A stretch of DNA of 64,000 bases from Dermatophagoides farinae (GCF_024713945.1 NC_134680.1:6879501-6943500), one strand, 5' to 3'; shown: positions 1-13,980, numbered from the stretch's first letter. Notes: generated by a model from the letters alone, not told the origin. Program-made: numbers and translations.

Positions 1-1340
1 GGAACTTGTACCCTGAATCCATAATGACACAAAATAATGGCCCATTAAGGTAGATAGCGTTGTTTGTGCGAAGAATTTTTCACTTTTGCCCAATTGTTTC
101 CAATCATCATCATTCGAATCGAAAGCAAAGAAATATTTTTTCTGTTTTTCTAAATTTAATAATAAAAAAATTTCAAAGTTTCAAAATGAAATTGATATTG
201 AAAGTGTCTGTCTGTTTGTCTGTATGTGTGTGTTGATGTAACGATCAAATACACACACACACACACACGACGAATGGAATTGCTGCATCCAACAACCGGA
301 ATCCAGCATCAATATCCAAGATGGTGATGCTGATGATGATCATGAATGGAAAGAAAAACATCACCATTATCAGCCTCGAGCTAAATTCTATATCGGTAGT
401 GTGTGTATGATGGGCGTATGTGTGTGCATTATTATTATTATTTGGCATCAAACATGTCTCTCTCTCTCTTTTGAAAAATGTGAACAACAATAATAATTCT
501 ACGAGAAAAAAAAAGAATTGAATTACCATGTGTGTGTGTGTGTTGTTTATTTTTTCTTTTTCCATCTCAAAACATTTTCTCCATTTCGATTTTTTAATTT
601 TTCTCTATTTCGTCTGTGCCCGACAAACGAACAGCAAACAACAACAACAACAACTATACATTGCGATCGATGAATCGATCGATCTTTATTTCAGAAAAAA
701 AAGTGAAAAATTGTTATTTCAATTCTGGTGAATGAATTCACCAGTTGTTCAAGCGATACGAAAACAAGTTGATGATGCAATGAATTATTATTATTATTAT
801 TATTGGATATACCCACACATACAATTTTCCAACTATGTTTCTTTTATTTCATTTCGAAAAAAAAAAATTTTTTTGTTCGATTTGTTTCAATTGTGAAAAT
901 GATAATTTATCATTTCCACAACAACAAGACAATTTACTCGACACACACACATGCACAAAAACACATAGATGATAGAATAGTGAAACCCAATAATAATGTG
1001 AAAATAAGATCTGATCGAAAATGATTTTCTCTATTTTTTTCTGTCCAAGAAATTCTGGTTCAATTCTGCGTGAAAAAGAATAGGAGAGATTATCATTTCT
1101 TGTTGTTATTATTGGAATACGAACGAAAAATATTCCGATTGAATGGACATGAAAATTTTCGTCTTCGGTAAAGATCCAATCATTACATTTTTTTCCGAAG
1201 CATTCAATGAATCGAAAACTTGGAAAATTGAAAAGTACCTCTATTTTATTCTGGTATCGAAAACGACAACCAAAAACATTCATCCAATAGGCAAAAAAAA
1301 ACCAGTCATCATCATCTGAAAACTATTTCGGAAATTATAA

Positions 1341-1357
1341 CACGTGTCAGACACGTG
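1341..1357 (+). promoter_or_regulatory. Paired CACGTG E-boxes in a palindrome
   Basis: CACGTGTC-A-GACACGTG: two perfect CACGTG sites (1341-1346 and 1352-1357) with centres 11 bp apart. CACGTG is the classical bHLH binding site. No promoter or gene is identified nearby, so function is unproven. Confidence 0.35.
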
Positions 1358-3926
1358 CAATTCACACTCTATTCACAACATTATCATCATCAATAATGGA
1401 ACACACACACATGTACTGTGAAAACAACAACAACAACAGGAAATATTTCATTTTAAGAATCATTCAAACAATCTAAACGGTGTTGGAAAATATAATGGTC
1501 ATCGATCTATCGATCCAAAGCCAATAATAATGATGATGATGATGATCAATGTGTGTGGTGTGCGTGTCCGTGGGCCATAATAAATTATATTGCATGTAAT
1601 AATAATAAGTCTATGGAATACCCGACAACTGTACCCGGATTTTTTTCTTTTGTTTGTAATAATCATAATAATAATGTTTTCTGTTTTTTCGGACGGATTA
1701 TAAAAATGAAAATCCGTTTAAAATGTAAATTCAAGTTCAAAGTTTAAATGCAAAAATAATAGAGGCTTACAGAAAGTCTTTGGCAATGAAAATCTTTAAA
1801 GTAAAAAAAAAAAAGAAAAAAAACCATTGTTTTTAATGATGACCAGCTGCTGCTGCTGCTGCTACTGATTTCGATCATCATCATAAGATTCCAGATGTAG
1901 ACAATTGACCATTGGCCATAAACAACATTCTTTAGTAGAGATTATTATTCGTTGCTATTATTCAGATTAGATTCTTATCAAAATTCATGCACGAACAACG
2001 AAAAAAAAGAAAATTTATTTTCCATCATTTCACATCTTCCAATGTCAACTGATCTATTATGATTATTATTAATGTTTACCGAGATTGTAAGATGATTAAC
2101 TATCATATAACAAATATAATGATTATGAATCAAGAAAAAATGGGCTTTTTGCCATTACGCAATATTGCCAGGATATTATGCTCGATTCTTTCTCTTGTGG
2201 AACATTTGATGTTATAAAGCCCATTATAATGAATAATAATTTTGCATGTGGGACCGGACAAATCAAATGTGAACAATGATCTTATTGTTATTGCCATTAT
2301 TAAAGACAAAACTTTTCATACGAATAAAAATTTTTCACAATCACATGATGCATTTTTGTAAGATATTTCTAATGACCAGTAAACGAAAAAAATGATAATG
2401 ACCACAATATCCTTTGTTTTCTGGGAAAATTCTTTTGTGAAATGAGTTTGAATCGTTTTTTTTTTTTGGGGAATATTCGAATACATTTCCGATCAATCGA
2501 TATGATTTATATGTTTTATGTACGGAAATAACAAATGCATGATAATGATGTTAATCCTATGGAATCTCGATGAGAATTCATTACGAACAAAAAAAAACAA
2601 GACATGAAAAAAAACTTCAGGAACTCTAAATGCATTTATGTGGATTATAGGACGAAGATGACCAATTGGTCCATTAATGATGATTATGATGATGATGATG
2701 ATGACCATAGGAAAAACAACAAAATAATAACCATTTTTTAGGCCATTAAGAATCCAACCAAAAAATGAGGTTTGTTGGCTTGGTTTGACATTTTTTTATT
2801 TTGGGATTGATTTTAACAACCAGAGGACAACAACAACAAATAGTTAGAAACGATTTGTTCGTATGTATGTATGTAATAATAATAAGTAATAATAATCCAA
2901 AGATTTATAACTTTTTCAAACAAACATTATCATCTTCAGGGCAATCGGACATTGAAAATTCTGACTTTACTTTACTTTGTTCTGCATTAGATGTCGAATG
3001 AACAAAAGTGGACGAAATGATGATTTTCTTCGGTATCGATAGATTTTTTTTTCTTCTTTTCTGGTCCATTGTTTTTGTTCCAAATGGATGAAGAATGGGT
3101 GAGAGAATTGAGTGCAGCAATTTTCATTTCATTCCATTGTCTAGTGTCATCGAACAACAAATGAAAAGACAAACAAACGACAAAAAATAAACTAGAAATA
3201 AAATCGAATGAAAATAAAACAAAAACAAAACAAAAACAAAAACAAATTAGATCCCAAGTGGATTTGCCATCAATCCATTTTGGTCGATTTTGTTGTTGTT
3301 GTTGTTTGTTCGGAATAATCCAGTAAAATGAGAAAGAAAATTTTTCGGAAAAATTTTCGAATCACATTCATTCATAACATGTGTGAGAGAGAGAGAATGA
3401 GATGTGATCTGTGATGGACAAACAAAATCAACCTACAATTTTCTGACAAATGAATGAAAAAACCGGTAAAAGCAAAACAACAACAACAACAACCAGGACC
3501 TAATGGACTAATAATGAAGAAAGAAATCTCTTTTTTCCATTTTCATTTCATTTTTATGAGTGTTTATTAGATTAATAATGATGATGAACATATAACAAAA
3601 ACAACAGCAACTGCAGTAATAGGCAATGATTGTCACTATTATGTTCAGCAAGATTATGAGAGAAAATGAATTCATAAGAATTATTATCATTATCAGTAAA
3701 TATCATTATGAAAATAATGGTAAATCGGGTATTCAATGAGAAATAAATAACCACTTTTTTGAAAAATGTATTTTTTCTGGACGATTCCATAATGTTGAAA
3801 CGACTACGATGCACCTGCACCACTATAGACAACATTGACATTGTCCATTACTATTACTAATAGAACATAGAAAAAATAAATTGTGGTTGATGATGGATGA
3901 ATCATATAATTTTCAATTATTTGCTC

Positions 3927-3964
3927 GGTTGGTTAGTTGGTTGGTTGGTTAGTTGGTTAGTTGG
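3927..3964 (+). repeat. (GGTT/AGTT)n tetranucleotide array
   Basis: Nine four-base units of GGTT with interspersed AGTT variants, running into GGATGGAT. It lies 100 bp before the acceptor-like site at 4063. Confidence 0.95.
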
Positions 3965-6500
3965 ATGGATATAATACAAACCAAAGATAAACATTACCGA
4001 TGATGAGTGCCAAATGTTGTGTTTTATGGAATTATGGAATTTATGCAAATATCTCTTTTTCAGGTTCGTCCATGATGACGGATCTATTGAATAATTATGA
4101 CGAAAATTTTCCAATTTGCTATGAGATTGTATCGGATGAATTTGACCCAAGATCATCATCATGTATCATTCATATATCCATCAAGTGTGTGTGGCTCAGC
4201 CTTTAATGCATTTAATTAATTAGAATACGTTGCATAAATTCATAATAATTAATGCAGAAAAGCGAAATGAAAAAAAGAATAAACGCCTGAAGATAAATCA
4301 TCTGGAACATTTCGATTTTTTTTTCGTTTAGTTGACAAAATGATGATTCATTTCATTTGTAAAATAAGTATTAAAAGTCATTGGTAGATGGCGTAACGAG
4401 TCTTGATAAAAGAAATTGGTTTTCATACAAATATTCAATTCGTTTATATTTAGGCTTGCCACACAAACATTTTTAATCCATCAATCAATTTACTATGATA
4501 TTCGGTCGACGATGAATGAAACGAAACGAAAAAAAAGAAAAAGAAAATAGCATTTACTAATCATATATAATGGTTAAAAGAAATCTTCGACGACGATGGA
4601 ACAAAATAAATGAATGAAAATGGATACATTTTCTTACTCTACGGCCATGGAATAAATCCATTTTAATTTCCTTCGATATTCATTTGTTTCAATTAAAACT
4701 GAAAAACGAAAAAACGTCTTAAAGACGATGGAAAAAGCAACGACGACAATTTTCTTTAAAAAAAGAAATTTTTCTTTTCAACAAACAATATTGTTGCCGT
4801 CGCAGTGAAAAAAAAAGTGAAAATCAACAGAATTAGCAACAAAAAAAAATGAATATCGGTTTTACAGTTATTTTTTCAAAAAGCAAAAAAAAAATTAAAA
4901 ATGATGATGGTGATATGAAACGGAATTTTGAAACTTTTCGTCTTTTTTGCTGTAATTAGCATGTATATGTTGCTAGTTGCAGTTTTCAGTTTTCTTCTTT
5001 CGTTCATCATCATCATTATCGTTATATGAAAATTTTTTTTCCCTGAAACAATAAAAGATGTGTATATTTTTTTATTTTTGGTAACATTGAATCCAATCGA
5101 ATAATAAAAATGACGAGGACGATAATGATGATGATGATGGCTTTTTTACAAAACGGGTGGATGTCTGTAGAATTTTCGGTTTGATGGGCTTCTGGAAATT
5201 TCCCAAAAAACATCATCATCATTATCATTATATTTCACATTATCAAGGTTTTTCGAAGAAGAGTTCTACTAGGTTTGTCACCATGGCATTGCTTGGATTT
5301 TTCTTCAACCCTATCAATCCATAAAAACCGGAACATTGATCATCACCATTGTTTTCAATTGGTGAAACTTTGAAACGGATCCCGTCAAACGCATGTCTTC
5401 GTTTAAAGAAACAACAAAAAAAAATTATTTCGAGTTCGGTTCGTTTATTTTTATTGTTGAAGATCACACGCTTCTGTAAGCCGACTGAAGCGAATGAAAA
5501 CAAGAACAAAAACGTAAGAAATGCTGTTTGCTCGAACCAGAAAACAAAAAAGTTTGACTTTTATTACCACCATCATCAACATCATTGCAATCAGCAGCCA
5601 AAGCAGTTTCAGTTATTATGATCATCATCATGGTCATCATTATAAAGATTATCATTATTATTAACACCCATTATAATCATTCGTGGTATTGTCGCCCAAA
5701 AAAAATGAATAAATTTCTTATTTTTTCTGGCAATGTTTTTATTGTTGTCGTTGTTGTTTTGTTTTCTTGATTTTTGCGGTTAATTCGGCGCCTAACAGCT
5801 TGGTCGACACTTTTTTTGCTGTCGGACTTTTCGGGTTAAATCATAGATAAAGTTTTTTTTTCTACGTTTTAAGAATTGAAATGTGGCATTTTTTTTGGTT
5901 TCTTTTTTGAGAAAAAAAAATAATGGATCCAAATGACCCACGAGAATAATCACCGGTACAAAAAAAAAGTTCTGCTAGCCAGCCATAACCATTTACTACT
6001 AAATGGCCATTATAGACATGTGATTGTGAGAAAGGAAAAAATTTCCAAAACTACTACTACCAACCATTGTGGATGAAAGAAAAATCGAGTGTCAAAAAAG
6101 TGTACAACGGAATAAATAAGATTGAAATAAAAAAGTTGAGAAAATAATACATGCTAAATATTACAATGATAATGATGATGATAGTAAACGATAAAAAGAA
6201 AGGAAAAGAAAAGAAAGACGAAAACAAAAAAAGTTAAGTTTCAATTTAGTCTTTTTTTCACATTTTAGGCCAGTTTCGTTACAATAATAATCTAATGTAG
6301 TTTTGTTGTTAAGAATAATCATCATTATTATCATTTACCAAGTTGTCGCGGTGTGGATTACTTTACTGGATTTTGTGTAACTTTTTTCTCTGACTATAAT
6401 AATAATGATGATGATGATGATGACAAAGTGAGAGATTCAAAGTTTTTTATTTTTGCAAGTAAATCCAAACACACACACACACACATGCACACAAACAAAA

Positions 6501-6530
6501 CACTATAGTGTTAAAAGTGTTAACACTTTT
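6501..6530 (+). repeat. Two adjacent perfect palindromes
   Basis: CACTATAGTG (6501-6510) is followed two bases later by the 18-bp palindrome AAAAGTGTTAACACTTTT (6513-6530). Confidence 0.95.
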
Positions 6531-7769
6531 TTTTCTGTGGTTTTCTAAATAAAATTGGATCAAAAATGTTTACCGTAAGAAATGAAAAAACTTTTTTCTT
6601 TATTAGATACCATGTATATGGAAATGGATAGTGAAACAAAATATCAAAAGTTTTTGTTTTACCAAAAAAAAACCATTGTAATCCGGTCATCGTCTGATAG
6701 CAAGAAAAAAAATACACATGCATCATCATGGATTACTGTATGCCCATGAATATGAATCAAGCATCCAACTTTGTAAAAATCCGAAAAGAAAAGATTTTGA
6801 TTGATGTTAATTATACCACGGATATCATGTTGAATTTTAAAATTGGAAAAAAACGAAAAAAAAAATTACTTTCAAATCACATGAGAAACATGAGAACGGT
6901 TGTTTATGTCTATGTGCGCGCGCGTGTGAATAAAGCAAATTTGAATTTGGGGCCATCATTTGGCCTCTGACTTATATATCAATAATCAACAGCATTTAGC
7001 ATCACTTTTATGAAATGAAATAATCTGCTCTCGTCGTTTGTTTGGTTTGGTTTGATTTTGTTTCTGGACACCATTTTTCAACAACACAAATCATCAAACT
7101 CTCATCAACATCTCTCTGATGGGAAATTGAATTTTTGTTTTTTTTTTCTTGTAAATTTCAATTCGCACGCAAACTTCAACAGATAGGCAAAAGCAAAAAG
7201 GTAATGATGGTCATCAAGGTCTTTCTTGTTCGCTAAGCTAAATATATGGCCACTGGTGTGTGTGAGAGACATACACAGCCAAAACAGTTGCAAGGACAGG
7301 TCCTTTGTAAATGAAATGACGAAAAATTAAACGATGATGAAATTGTCCAACATAAAAAAAATCACCAAATAGACAGGTAGAAAAGGCAGAAAATTTTCTC
7401 ACGCAAACCTAGAAAATGATGATGATGATGATGAAAAAAATTTTGGTTGGCCAATCATCATCATCATAATCATTGTGAATGATCAAATTAATGAGCTACT
7501 CATACATCCATGTGTGAATGGATCAGAATGATGAAAATCTCATTCGGATATGAAATGTCCAAAAACAACAAAATCCGGTAGCTTGATTACATCATCATCA
7601 TTGGTTTGGTTTGATTCGACCCGGTTTAGTGGATAAATAATTCAGATTACCGGGTAATCATTCATTCATTCCATGTCATGAAGACATAAAGAAAGAGAGG
7701 TGTGTTTTGTGTTTTTGGCCTATTTGTTTTCTTATGATTGATACGACATTGAAAGAAACACCAATACAT

Positions 7770-7790
7770 ACACACACACACACACACACA
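7770..7790 (+). repeat. (AC)n microsatellite
   Basis: About ten perfect AC units. Shorter CA tracts lie close by, near 7825-7840 and 7920-7935. Confidence 0.95.
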
Positions 7791-8191
7791 AGCAAATCAT
7801 TAAATTCGAATCGGAAAACAAACACATACACACACACGAGAGGAAAAATCATTGATGTGGCAAGAAAGAAAAAAGTGTTTATTATCGCACTTCATCAATC
7901 ATCATAATAAACAAACCAACACACACACACACACGATGATTGAATCTGGTCGCATGCCATCATCATCATTTGGTTTGGTCAATCTGTTTCCACATTCAAC
8001 CATTCAATCAATCAATTAATCAATCGGTCAGTCAGTCAGTCAATGTTGAAAACGGGTTTCACCTTGACCATCGTTATAAGTTTTTCGAAATTCCAATGTA
8101 ATGATTGTTGAACGAAATTCTTCAATTTAATCATCATCAGGCTAAATGAAATTGATTCGTTAGGAATTTTTCATGTTTTTAATGCATTCAC

Positions 8192-8213
8192 GATGATGAT
8201 GATGATGATGATG
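8192..8213 (+). repeat. (GAT)7 microsatellite
   Basis: Seven perfect GAT units. Confidence 0.95.
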
Positions 8214-11200
8214 TAATTATTTTCAAGGTCTACGGAATTCGCAACCAGACCGAATAGTAATAGATAAATAGACAAGATAAATCAATTGAAATGACAAAAA
8301 CGAGGAATTTTCTTTCCATTTTCTCTCGTCCATTAAGATCGAATGAAATAATGATGATGATGAGGATCGATTTATTGGATATCGAGACTATGGAATGTCT
8401 CTCGTGTTTATTTGTTTGTCTGACGAAAATAATACAATTAAATAATGATCACGATAATGATGATGATGATCGCGTATCGATACTTTTTCCGTAAATTGAA
8501 AATGGATGATCAATTCTTCATTGAAATGATAATTATCAATTCATGATGGCTATTAATGTTATTTGTTGTCGTTGTTTGTGCATGGATTCTTTGTAAGATG
8601 AAAATTAATGTTTGAAAAAGTTTTTTTCGCAAGAATTCCTCAAATTCTCACCAAATGACGACGATAATGATACGAAATGTTTTTTTTGCATTTTGGTCCA
8701 TTAATGATCATGTTGATGAGAGGATTAAAGTCTGAATTTGATTAGTTCATCAATTTATTGATTAATTCGATAAATGATTTTCAAATGTTGAACCTTTCAA
8801 TCCAAAATGCCACGTGAATCATTAACTATGGACAAATCAATTATTAGTTAGCCACAGGTAAAACATGGACAAACCATTTCCATTTTGAATTGAGAGTGGT
8901 CAGTCAAATCATTCATTCTAATAGGAAAAAAATTGTAACAATCTGGACGAAAATATTGGCATCTGGTTAGATTTTTCCAATTTGTAATACTATTTGATGT
9001 TTTCATTTGTTGTTTTGTAAAAATGGTATTTTCTCTTCATTTTTCAAAATAACGTCCATCTTGACAATTAGTTCATTAATTATAAACACAAACAGACACA
9101 CAAGAGCAAAGGTAAAAATCGATGCAAAACATAAGTGAGAAATAAAGTAATCATTCGTGTTTCAGAAGTGAGGGATTCATTATTTGTGTTTGTTTCGTAG
9201 TTTGAATAGACAAAAAAAACAACACCTAAAAGTGGGAGAACAGAAAAAAAAATTAGAAACAAAAAAAATCAATCCGAAAAAAAACCCAAATGTATTTACC
9301 ACATTCGCACCAAAGAAAAAGCTTCATTTGTGGCGTCCTGAATCTCGATAGTTGTTGTTGTAATTGATGTTCACATCATCAATGTGATTGCAAGTATGAG
9401 ATTTTGAAACAGAGAAAAACCTAAAGCCGGCCAAACAAACAATTTGTTATCGGAACGATAATGATGATGAGATTTAATCGGTTCATTTTGGTTTGTTGTT
9501 GTTGTTATTTTGTCAGATCGTAATGTTGTGTGTTAAAGGAATGGAATGAATCGATCAAACGATCGATTGATCGATCAGGTCAAATCTGTTCAAGCTATGT
9601 TGTTGTTACTGTTGTCGTTGTTGTCGGTTTGTTTTGATCGATACATTTGTTTCTACATTTAAATTCGATAATTAAACAACAAATAATGCTGATGATGATT
9701 CGGTTGATTGTAATCAATTTTGTTATTCTCTTCATTCCATCATCATCATGATCAATTTATCTGAGTAGATTGGATGGCTACATTGGATTTTTTTCATTCG
9801 TTCGTCCAGCAAATGGCAGGTGGTAGATTGGGTTTACATTTTGTTTATTTTTTTGGTGTAGTAATCGTTGTCGTCGAGGAAGAAATAATTTTTGATTCGA
9901 GAAAAAAATGACTCATTTTATCATCATCTTGAAATATCGACGTTTTTTGGCGAACGTATTTCTAAAATCCATCATATACACGTGTGTATGATGTAATATT
10001 AATGAAAGTGATGATTTCATCGAATTGTAATCAATCGATTGAGAAAGAGTTGTTGTGGCAATCAATAATAATTATCATCATCAATGAAAATATATCGTCT
10101 GTTAAAATGAATTGGCGGTGTTGAATGGCCATGATTTGATTCTCTTTCGTTCCTTGAATCTATAATCTGAAAACATTGCAAAAAATGGTTCAATTATGGA
10201 TTGAAATAAATAACATCAATTCTTTTCATACTCACCACAATAGAACAATGAATAAAGAAAGAACAAAGTGAAAGTCATTGACACACGTTCTATCGAGAGA
10301 AAAAATGATTGATTGATTCAATTCGATTCTATCATCGGGCTGGATTGATGGAAAAAAAACACCCAAAATACAATACAGACAATGATGCCAATATTTCATC
10401 AGTTGGCTATTTTTTTTCTTTCACAATCGTTCATTTTAACAATTCTTTATTCGTTGTTCGGTTTGATTCTTTGATTTCTTTCTTCGGTTATTGTTGTTGT
10501 TATCATCATTGGTCGGCATTCTTTTTTCTCGGTTACTTTGTTACAACACACACTCGAATCGTCATTTAAATGAATGAATACAAATTCATTGTGGAGTAGA
10601 GATTCATTCATTCATTAGATTCATTTTCAGTGAAGAAAAGATCCGCTTTCACAAAACACATTCGTGATTCATTCATAGCAAACAACGATTCCACTTATAA
10701 AACACACATGTTGAAAACGAAGAAAAAAACAAAACAAAATGAATTACAATATTTCAAATCTGTGAGAGAAATTAAAATGCGTTAACGAGACATAAACAAA
10801 TGAAAAAAAACCAACCATTTCTGCTTATCATTGACAAAGGTCAGTCAGTAAGCCAGTTTGAAGAAAGTTCATAAATGGCCATCACCAACAATAGTTTTTC
10901 GACCGTATCCCTGTAGTAAGTGAGAATTCAAAAAAAAAGGAAAATCATCTTGATCATCGAACCAGAACTAAACACTTGGTGAATATAGTTGTGTGGGTGT
11001 TTATTCCAGAAAAAAAATAATTGAATAATTGTCTACAATGGTGAAAAAATGTTTTATTCACATTGGACACACGACTAAATGAATGAATGAATGAATGAAA
11101 AACATTGAAACTTTTTCCACTCATTCATTCATTCATCAATCAATCAACGATGATGCGGTAGGTCCACAAAAAATGGTCTTTTCAGTTGTTTACATTATCA

Positions 11201-13660
11201 CATGCACACAATGGATCGATGGCCCATTAATTAATTGTCGAATTGGTCATGTGTGTGTGGGATAACTTTCATCTTTTTATATATCTTACGGGCATCACGA
11301 ATTTCTTTTTTTCGTGTGTTTTTTGGATTCTCAATCGACCCAAAAGATGTTGTTGATGATGTAAATATTTGCTTGCTCAAGCATCATCATGATTATCATT
11401 CGTCACTTTTGACCTCCGTGTGTACACACATCGAGAAAGAGAGATGGGACAAAGATGTGATCATCTCAGACACAAACAAACACAAGGCTGACCCGTTCCG
11501 TTCATTTGGATGAAGATTTGGCCATTTTTGCAAAGCATCCAATGTTTGTTCCTGTTTGCAAGTTTGTATACACAATAAGGGTTAGATAATTTTTTTTCTG
11601 CACTGACGGAATAACCTTTTTCAAACGGATATTTTGGATTCGTCTTCCAACTTGTGTTACTGTAAACAACCAGAAAAAATTCATTAATTCATGGATCATG
11701 CAAGGAAGAAAATGATAAAAACAAAGATGGTCATCAATATGAATGACCTCTCAACCCTCTCGTAGCTGACATGTTTCAAAATGTCTAAAATAATGTGCAA
11801 TGGAATAGGGCTATAAATTTCAAAAGATCAAGACAAATGATGAACAACACAAACAAACGAGACAAACACACACACAGACAGACAAAGTGGTGTCAGCTTT
11901 AATGTTCCAGATGATAATGATGATGGTGGTCCATTATCTTTATTAAGATTACTTCAGAAAAACAAGCAAAACCAAACAGAATCAAGATGTTTTTGTGGAC
12001 CCGAATCTTCATGAATGATTCAAACACACACACACACACAAATACACACGAACATCTCGAGTGTAGATTGGATTTTTTTTTTGCATTACATAGCATGATC
12101 ATTATCATTAACATTAAGTCAAGTTTTTCGGGTGATTCTTTCACATTTGATTAGTCAATCAGTAGTAACGTGAATTTAAAAAAGTGATGATCACAGAATC
12201 AAAATTCACAATTGGATTGCAAAATAATGCACATGACGTGATGATCCGTATCGAAGAGATCAAATCGAATCGAATCAAATAATGTTATGGCTTTTTTAAA
12301 AAAAATAAAATTTCAACTTTGAACTTGACTTATTCCAATTTTATATTGTATTTCGATCACATGGTCCGATGGGTCAATTTTCGTATGCTTCAAACAAACA
12401 CAGATGTGATTCGGACACTGAATAATAACAATAATGGATCACACATAGATCAAATTCAGTGAAATTCATTCGAAATTTTAAAGTTTATTCCGAAAGATTA
12501 TGATTCAATCGTCATCATCATCAGTGTAAAAAGAGAAAAATAATGCCAGTCAAGAGGCTGCATCACTGTAAATTTCGAAAACATAAATTCAACGATGATG
12601 ATGGCCATTGTGAATCATGGAGGCACATCATCGTTTAAAGATTATGACCCTTATGTGTCACATAAAGCATTAAATGTCAAGCTGCTACACAAATGCGGCT
12701 AGAGTTTTTTGCCTGTGAAACAGAAAAAAACAGCGTTAACAATAACCGAAACACAGAACGAATCGTTTCGATATGCAGATATGAAACATTTATGGGCAAC
12801 AAGAACGAAAAAAATAATTCGGGTACTTTTTTCGCTGCGACACAAATATATTCCAATGTCACACGCTTTTTTAATTCAGGCAAACGGTCCAGGACTGTGA
12901 CCGAAAATTCTAAAATTCTTTTCATTCAGATAAAAAGAATTACAATCCGTGTGGTCTGGGCAAAAAATCAAGCCAAGCATCAACATAGAAGAATGCCATG
13001 AAGATGATTTTTAAAAAATTCATGAATTGGCTGGCTGGCAAAAAAGAGAAAATCATTTCATTGAAAAATTGATTGGTCGATCGGTTTGCCTAGAGTCACA
13101 CAATCAATTAATGATCGCGAAAACATGAACGAGAATAATTCCATCGGAGAACATCATCATCATTATAAACATTGAACGCTGATCACATAAATCGATTCTC
13201 ATCATCATCATACATTAAAAAACATAGGATGATGGCGAACATTGGCCAGGTAAAATGAAACCTGGTTTTGAAGAAAAAAAACGAAACAAAATGCTAATAT
13301 GATTTTCAATCAACCAAACAACAACACAGTAGCTAGCAATCTGCTTTGCTCTTCAACATTCAAAGGCAAAGGCAAAGTTCATAACCACTTTCACTTGACG
13401 ATTCATCGTCATCATGACCTTTTCATTGAATGGAAGATTGTTGTTGTTGTCGATGGTGGTGGTGGTGCATCATGAACATAATTATTAAAAATAAAAATCT
13501 AGAGAGCAAAAAAAAAAAATACTTAGATCAATCTATTAGTCACAGAACCTCTAACTAACTAAACAACCAATTATACTCATACCTGGCTGGCCTGATTTTA
13601 GCTACCTGAACTGAAAATTTTTGTTTTGAAAAAATGCAAAATTTCAAAGTCACGATCATC

Positions 13661-13687
13661 GATGATGATGATGATGATGATGATGAT
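13661..13687 (+). repeat. (GAT)9 microsatellite
   Basis: Nine perfect GAT units, the longest ATG-class trinucleotide tract in the window. An opposite-orientation (CAT)7 follows at 13981-14002. Confidence 0.97.
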
Positions 13688-13980
13688 CAGCATGTGTTTA
13701 GGCGAGGCATTCTTTGCTATATTTATGTGGCCATGGTTGTTTTTCGGATAATTTTTTGCTTTAGTTTGATCCACAATACATTTTTCTGCCTTCTTGTTCC
13801 TTGTTCTGTTGTTTGATTCAATTTTTTCCATTCATTCATACACAGCCAAACTGAAATTAAATGCATTTCGCGTGTGTCTTTTTTTTGTCTTTTGGTCATG
13901 GTGATGATGATGATGACGATGATCAGAGGTCGGTAGATTCATTTCATGGTTGATAGTGGTGGTGGTTTCTCTGGTTTGCT

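Noticed and set aside
1056-1072. GGTTCAATTCT, resembling a tRNA B box
   Set aside because: It lacks the CC at the end and has no matching A box or acceptor stem around it. No tRNA was found elsewhere.
2139-2225. AATGGGCTTT and AAAGCCCATT inverted repeat
   Set aside because: Ten bases with a 67-nt loop is not unusual in 64 kb of AT-rich DNA, and nothing else supports it.
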